Assembly (NCBI GenBank): GCA_032000125.1
Contig: DAMALH010000021.1
Location: 1-64,000, forward strand
Length of the DNA: 64,000 nucleotides
Source of the DNA: Dryocola sp032000125
GTDB lineage: Bacteria; Pseudomonadota; Gammaproteobacteria; Enterobacterales; Enterobacteriaceae
Direction of reading: 5' to 3'
Part shown: positions 60,706 to 64,000 of the stretch, in pieces
Numbering within the stretch: position 1 is the stretch's first letter
Layout: every line of letters begins with the position of its first letter
Notes under the pieces: generated by a model
Told to the model about the DNA's origin: nothing
Databases searched by the model: none
The model's input: only the letters and a program-made list of their open reading frames with translations
Position numbers and translations under genes: made by a program

Positions 60706-62367
60706 CTACATCACGCCCCAGAAAATCACCGCCAGCAGCTGCGGCGTGATGATACGCAGGAACATCACCAGCGGGTAAACCGTGGCGTAAGAAAGCGCCG
60801 CCGCGCCGCTTGTAGCGTGTAAACCGTTAGCAAAGGCCAGCGCCGGGGGATCGGTCATTGAACCCGCCAGCATGCCGCACAGCGTCAGGTAGTTCATCCT
60901 GACGAATATGCGTGCCAGCAGGCCGGTGGCGATAAGCGGGATGGCGGTAATAAGGATGCCGTAGCCAATCCAGCTCACGCCGTCGCCGTGCAGCAGCGTA
61001 CCGATAAAATCCCCGCCGGATTTCAGGCCGACGACCGCAAGGAACAGCACGATACCCAACTCACGCAGCGCAAGGTTCGCTCCTGGCGGCATAAACCAGT
61101 AAAGCTTGCCGATGCTGCCGATGCGCCCGAGGATAATCGCCATAATCAGCGGCCCGCCCGCCAGACCAAGACGCAGCGCTACCGGGAAGCCCGGTATAAA
61201 TACCGGAATCGACCCCAGCAGCACGCCCAGCCCGATGCCAATAAACACCGGCAGCATCTGCACCTGCTGGAGTTTTTGCCGTGCGTTGCCGACTTCATTG
61301 GCAACGGCCTCAATCGACTCCGGGCGGCCGACCAGATTGAGGATATCGCCAAATTGCAGGCTGGCATTGTGGCTTGCCACAAGCTCTACCCCTGCCCGAT
61401 TAAGGCGCGAGATAACCACGTCATATTTTTGCTTCAGATGCAGATCGCGGATTTTTTTGCCGAGCACTTTTTCGTTCGTCACCACCACGCGCTCGACGCG
61501 TAAATCGGTGCCGCGGGTGGAAAGCGACGTATCGACCTGCTTGCCTATCACCAGCAGCGCCTTATGGAGATCCTGTTCCATGCCGACAAGGTGCAGCAGG
61601 TCGCCGGTCTGGATGGTTGTGCCCGGCGAAGGCACCATCAATAGCTCCCCGCGTTTCAGGCGTGAGCAGATGATTTCATCGCTATTGAGGATCGGCACGT
61701 CCTGAATCGGCAGCCCGTGCAGATTCGGGTTCGCCACGCAGATATTTATCGTCTGTAGCTGGGTGTGACTATGCCCGTGGCTGGTATCAAACTGCTGTGC
61801 TTCACGCTCAACGTTAATGCGAAAAACCATGCGCACAAACCACATGCTGAGCAAGATTCCACAAATGCCAAACGGATAGGCCATCGCATAGCTCATCCCC
61901 ATCTGATTGACGAGTGCTACAGGCGTGCCCAGATCGGTGAGAATTTGCTGGCCCGCGCCCAGCGCGGGCGTATTAGTGACGGCGCCGGAGAAAATCCCCA
62001 GCACCACCGGCAGCGGAACAGCAAAAATTTTGTAGATAAGCGCCGTCACCACCGCCCCGATTGCCACAATTAAAATGGCGAACAGGTTAAGGCGCAGCCC
62101 GGACACGCGCAGGGAAGAGAAGAAACCCGGCCCGACCTGAATGCCGATGGTATAGACGAAGAGAATCAGGCCGAATTCCTGAATAAAATGCAGCATATCT
62201 CCGTTCAGGCTAATGCCCGCCTGATTCACGAAGTGGCCAACGATAATACCGCCGAAAAGCACGCCTCCGATGCCAAAACCCACGCCGCGGATTTTGATAT
62301 TGCCAATCCATAAGCCAACGACCGCCACCAGCGCAAGCATACTAACGGTTAACGCTATTTCACTCAT
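60706..62367 (-). CDS. yidE: YidE, AspT/YidE-family putative transporter
   Basis: The 553-residue protein (E. coli 553) has two blocks of membrane helices flanking two TrkA-C (RCK-C) cytoplasmic domains at about residues 200-370 (DVPILNSDEIICSRLKRGE, TDLRVERVVVTNEKVLGKKIRDL). GAVTNTPALGAGQQIL and GSMTDPPALAFANGL are the duplicated family signatures. Relatives exchange aspartate and alanine. Substrate of YidE unknown. It sits next to ibpB as in E. coli. Confidence 0.96.
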   Translation of the reverse strand: MSEIALTVSMLALVAVVGLWIGNIKIRGVGFGIGGVLFGGIIVGHFVNQAGISLNGDMLHFIQEFGLILFVYTIGIQVGPGFFSSLRVSGLRLNLFAILIVAIGAVVTALIYKIFAVPLPVVLGIFSGAVTNTPALGAGQQILTDLGTPVALVNQMGMSYAMAYPFGICGILLSMWFVRMVFRINVEREAQQFDTSHGHSHTQLQTINICVANPNLHGLPIQDVPILNSDEIICSRLKRGELLMVPSPGTTIQTGDLLHLVGMEQDLHKALLVIGKQVDTSLSTRGTDLRVERVVVTNEKVLGKKIRDLHLKQKYDVVISRLNRAGVELVASHNASLQFGDILNLVGRPESIEAVANEVGNARQKLQQVQMLPVFIGIGLGVLLGSIPVFIPGFPVALRLGLAGGPLIMAIILGRIGSIGKLYWFMPPGANLALRELGIVLFLAVVGLKSGGDFIGTLLHGDGVSWIGYGILITAIPLIATGLLARIFVRMNYLTLCGMLAGSMTDPPALAFANGLHATSGAAALSYATVYPLVMFLRIITPQLLAVIFWGVM

Positions 62368-62445
62368 GCTTCATTCCTTGTGAATAACATTATTATCTAC
62401 AGGGATTCTGGCAGAGCGGCAGAGGTCTTAATGGGGCGCAGAGCA

Positions 62446-62471
62446 CAAAAAAGCCCCCATATTTGGGGGCT
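62446..62471 (-). terminator. ibpAB terminator
   Basis: AGCCCCCA, loop TATT, TGGGGGCT. On the minus strand it is followed by six T residues. It ends the ibpAB transcript 18 bases past the ibpB stop. Confidence 0.9.
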
Positions 62472-62488
62472 GAGCGAAGGGAGCGAAT

Positions 62489-62920
62489 TTAGCCTTCGAT
62501 GGCCGGACGTTCCGCATTAATCGCGATGCGCTGCGGCGCTATCTCTTCCGGGATCTCGCGCACTAAATCGATGTGCAGCAGCCCGTTGGTGAAGCTCGCG
62601 CCGGAAACGTGCATATGTTCGGCCAGGGTGAAACTCAAACTGAAGGGCTGGGTAACAAGGCCCTGATGGAGCCAGTTAATTTCTTTTTCTGGCTTTACCG
62701 GCGTGCCTTTAACGTTCAGGCGTGTACCTTCCAGTTCAATATCGAGGTCTTCCTGCCGGAAGCCCGCCAGCGCAAGGGTGATGCGGTAATGGTTGTCGTC
62801 GCCTTTTTCAATGTTATAAGGCGGGAAGCTCTGGCTTTCGTTAGCGGTTTGCAGAGTGTTGGCCAGTTTGTCAAAACCGATCCATTGACGCAGCAGAGGT
62901 GATAAATCGTAGTTACGCAT
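62489..62920 (-). CDS. ibpB: Small heat-shock protein IbpB
   Basis: The 143-residue protein (E. coli 142) starts at MRNYDLSPLLRQWIGFDKLA with GAAGGAGAAACC upstream; the longer frame is rejected. The alpha-crystallin domain lies at about residues 35-125 (FPPYNIEKGDDNHYRITLALAGF), and the C-terminal IAI stretch corresponds to the IxI anchoring motif. It co-assembles with IbpA on protein aggregates and holds clients for DnaK/ClpB. A TCGCT segment (minus strand, about 62940-62944) can pair with its ribosome site, as in ROSE thermometers. Confidence 0.96.
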   Translation of the reverse strand: MRNYDLSPLLRQWIGFDKLANTLQTANESQSFPPYNIEKGDDNHYRITLALAGFRQEDLDIELEGTRLNVKGTPVKPEKEINWLHQGLVTQPFSLSFTLAEHMHVSGASFTNGLLHIDLVREIPEEIAPQRIAINAERPAIEG

Positions 62921-63028
62921 AAGGTTTCTCCTTCTTTGAAGCGAGTAAATACCTGGCAATATGCGAATTGCCATTGGCTCCCGTTCGGCGAGCCGGATAT
63001 CAGACCGCGGCGTGCGGCCTGAAGATAA

Positions 63029-63442
63029 TTAGTTTATTTCGATACGGCGTGGCTTCATCGACTCGGGAATAACGCGTTCGAGATCGATATAAAGCAGGCC
63101 ATTTACCAGACTGGCGCCGCGAATGTGGATATTTTCAGCAAGCTGGAATTTGCGTTCAAAATTGCGCTCGGCAATGCCCTGATAAAGATAAGTGCGTTCC
63201 GGCTGTTCATCGGCATGGGCGCCTTTTACCACCAGTAAATTATCCTGAGCGGTAATATCCAGTTCGCCTTCGGCAAAACCCGCAACGGCAATCGCAATGC
63301 GATAGTTATTTTCATCGACCAGTTCAACGTTATACGGAGGATAGCCGCCGTTGCTCTGGCTTTGATTATTTTCGAGCAGGTTAAACAGGCGGTCAAAACC
63401 AATGGCCGAACGATAAAGCGGGGATAAATCGAAATTACGCAT
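63029..63442 (-). CDS. ibpA: Small heat-shock protein IbpA
   Basis: The 137-residue protein, the E. coli length, starts at MRNFDLSPLYRSAIGFDRLF. The alpha-crystallin domain (YPPYNVELVDENNYRIAIAVAGF to LLYIDLERVIPE) and C-terminal IEI anchoring motif are present. It binds aggregates with IbpB. First gene of the heat-shock operon, 108 bp upstream of ibpB. Confidence 0.97.
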   Translation of the reverse strand: MRNFDLSPLYRSAIGFDRLFNLLENNQSQSNGGYPPYNVELVDENNYRIAIAVAGFAEGELDITAQDNLLVVKGAHADEQPERTYLYQGIAERNFERKFQLAENIHIRGASLVNGLLYIDLERVIPESMKPRRIEIN

Positions 63443-63540
63443 AAACAAAAGCTCCTGAAATCAGCGAGGATGATAGTAGCCTTCCGTCATGGACAGGCCG
63501 GGATTACAGAGCACCCTTCCGGCATACTCTTATGGTCACG
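63443..63540 (-). promoter_or_regulatory. ibpA 5' leader with ROSE-like RNA thermometer
   Basis: About 98 nt of leader from the sigma-32 promoter to the ATG. Near its end a TCGCT segment (plus 63463-63467) lies opposite AGGAGC, the ribosome site, matching the U(U/C)GCU signature of ROSE thermometers known for E. coli ibpA. Folding was not computed. Confidence 0.6.
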
Positions 63541-63546
63541 TTCTTA

Positions 63547-63574
63547 AAATGGAGCCGACGCCACCTTTTTCAAG
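63547..63574 (-). promoter_or_regulatory. Sigma-32 promoter of ibpAB
   Basis: On the minus strand CTTGAAA (63568-63574), 13-bp spacer, CTCCATTT (63547-63554), matching the sigma-32 consensus CTTGAAA / CCCCATNT. It predicts heat-shock induction. Confidence 0.85.
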
Positions 63575-63749
63575 GCGCACAAAAGGAAATTTTTTGCGGC
63601 TTTTGCGGTCAGTACATAGACTGAAACAGAAAGTAAATCGGAGTTATCTGCGACAGCCGCCACAGAGCGGCGAGACAGAAATATTTTTTCTCTGCACCAG
63701 TGCTATAACCACCGTGCAGCCTGGCCCAAAAGGGGTCCTTTAAATCAAC

Positions 63750-64000
63750 ATGGCCGTGATGATGAAAAGCTATCTTCCAAAAATGATTTTGAGCAGCGGA
63801 ATGCTTGTAATAAGCGGTTGTTCAAGCGTGATGACCCACACCGGCGGACAAGATGGTTACTATCCGGGCACTCGCGCCAGCTACGCTATGCTAACCGACG
63901 ACAAAACCAGCTGGGGATATAAGCCTTTCGTGGCGATCGATATGCCGTTCACGGCGGTGATGGATACCGTGCTGTTACCGTGGGATATGTTCCGCAACGA
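63750..64000 (+). CDS. yidQ: YidQ, YceK/YidQ-family lipoprotein, N-terminal part
   Basis: The frame opens at ATG 63750 and runs off the window (83 codons seen). A lipoprotein signal with lipobox ISGC follows a hydrophobic stretch; the mature part (SSVMTHTGGQDGYYPGTRAS, AIDMPFTAVMDTVLLPWDMF) matches E. coli YidQ, and the position beyond ibpA is the same. Other in-frame ATGs at 63759 and 63762 could be used. Function unknown. Confidence 0.9.
   Translation, partial: MAVMMKSYLPKMILSSGMLVISGCSSVMTHTGGQDGYYPGTRASYAMLTDDKTSWGYKPFVAIDMPFTAVMDTVLLPWDMFRN

Noticed and set aside
1..64000. CRISPR arrays, prophage modules or rRNA operons
   Set aside because: No regularly spaced repeats, phage structural genes or rRNA sequence were found on reading the window.

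Overview
The window is enterobacterial chromosome, GC-rich, with proteins close to E. coli/Salmonella/Enterobacter homologues throughout: SodA, RhaSRBADM, FdhD-FdoGHI-FdhE, the selenocysteine tRNA selC, TisB/IstR, EmrD, YidGHJKL, YidE, IbpAB and YidQ. The mixture of E. coli-syntenic blocks with blocks absent from E. coli K-12 suggests an Enterobacter/Kosakonia/Cedecea-like member of the Enterobacteriaceae. The genus cannot be fixed from the sequence alone.

Layout. 1-1.8 kb: a 3'-cut MFS exporter divergent from an HxlR regulator, then yiiM. 2-14.7 kb: sodA followed by a complete L-rhamnose locus (rhaR, rhaS, then rhaB-rhaA-rhaD, a four-gene sugar ABC importer, a lactaldehyde reductase-like Fe-alcohol dehydrogenase and rhaM). 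The rhaT permease that normally sits between rhaR and sodA is missing, and the ABC importer appears to replace it. 14.8-17 kb: a SnoaL-like protein, a decayed carboxymuconolactone decarboxylase gene and a lone cheV. 17-22 kb: a CRP-linked PTS operon (PFK-like kinase, IIB, UlaA-type IIC, class II aldolase, unknown 89-residue protein, IIA, P-loop kinase) for an unidentified sugar. 22.4-29 kb: fdhD divergent from the respiratory formate dehydrogenase-O operon, with an in-frame UGA selenocysteine codon in fdoG. 29-30.7 kb: an ECF sigma factor with a His-rich membrane partner, and a DUF1543 protein. selC lies at 31.3 kb.

31.5-42 kb is accessory in character. It holds a compact MFS / subclass B3 metallo-beta-lactamase / VOC / secreted TIM-barrel operon with a divergent AraC regulator, a GNAT acetyltransferase, and a TRAP transporter / LacI / SDR / RbsD-like catabolic operon with tandem LacI-type operators. 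42.3-44 kb carries three envelope or unknown proteins. 44.1-46 kb is the SOS-controlled tisAB/istR toxin-antitoxin locus and emrD. 46-49.7 kb is a nucleoside hydrolase, a LacI regulator and an MHS-family transporter with twin palindromic operators. 49.8-52.1 kb is a polar amino acid ABC importer preceded by a pair of ArgR-like boxes. 52.2-64 kb holds a GH5-like secreted protein, yidG/yidH/yidJ/yidK/yidL, a Zn-alcohol dehydrogenase convergent with an AraC regulator, yidE, the heat-shock pair ibpA-ibpB with a sigma-32 promoter, and the start of yidQ.

Best candidates for new biology: the B3 beta-lactamase operon, the ECF sigma/His-rich membrane pair, the PTS operon with two unexplained proteins, and the rhamnose operon that swapped RhaT for an ABC importer. 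No CRISPR array, intact insertion sequence, integrase or rRNA was seen.
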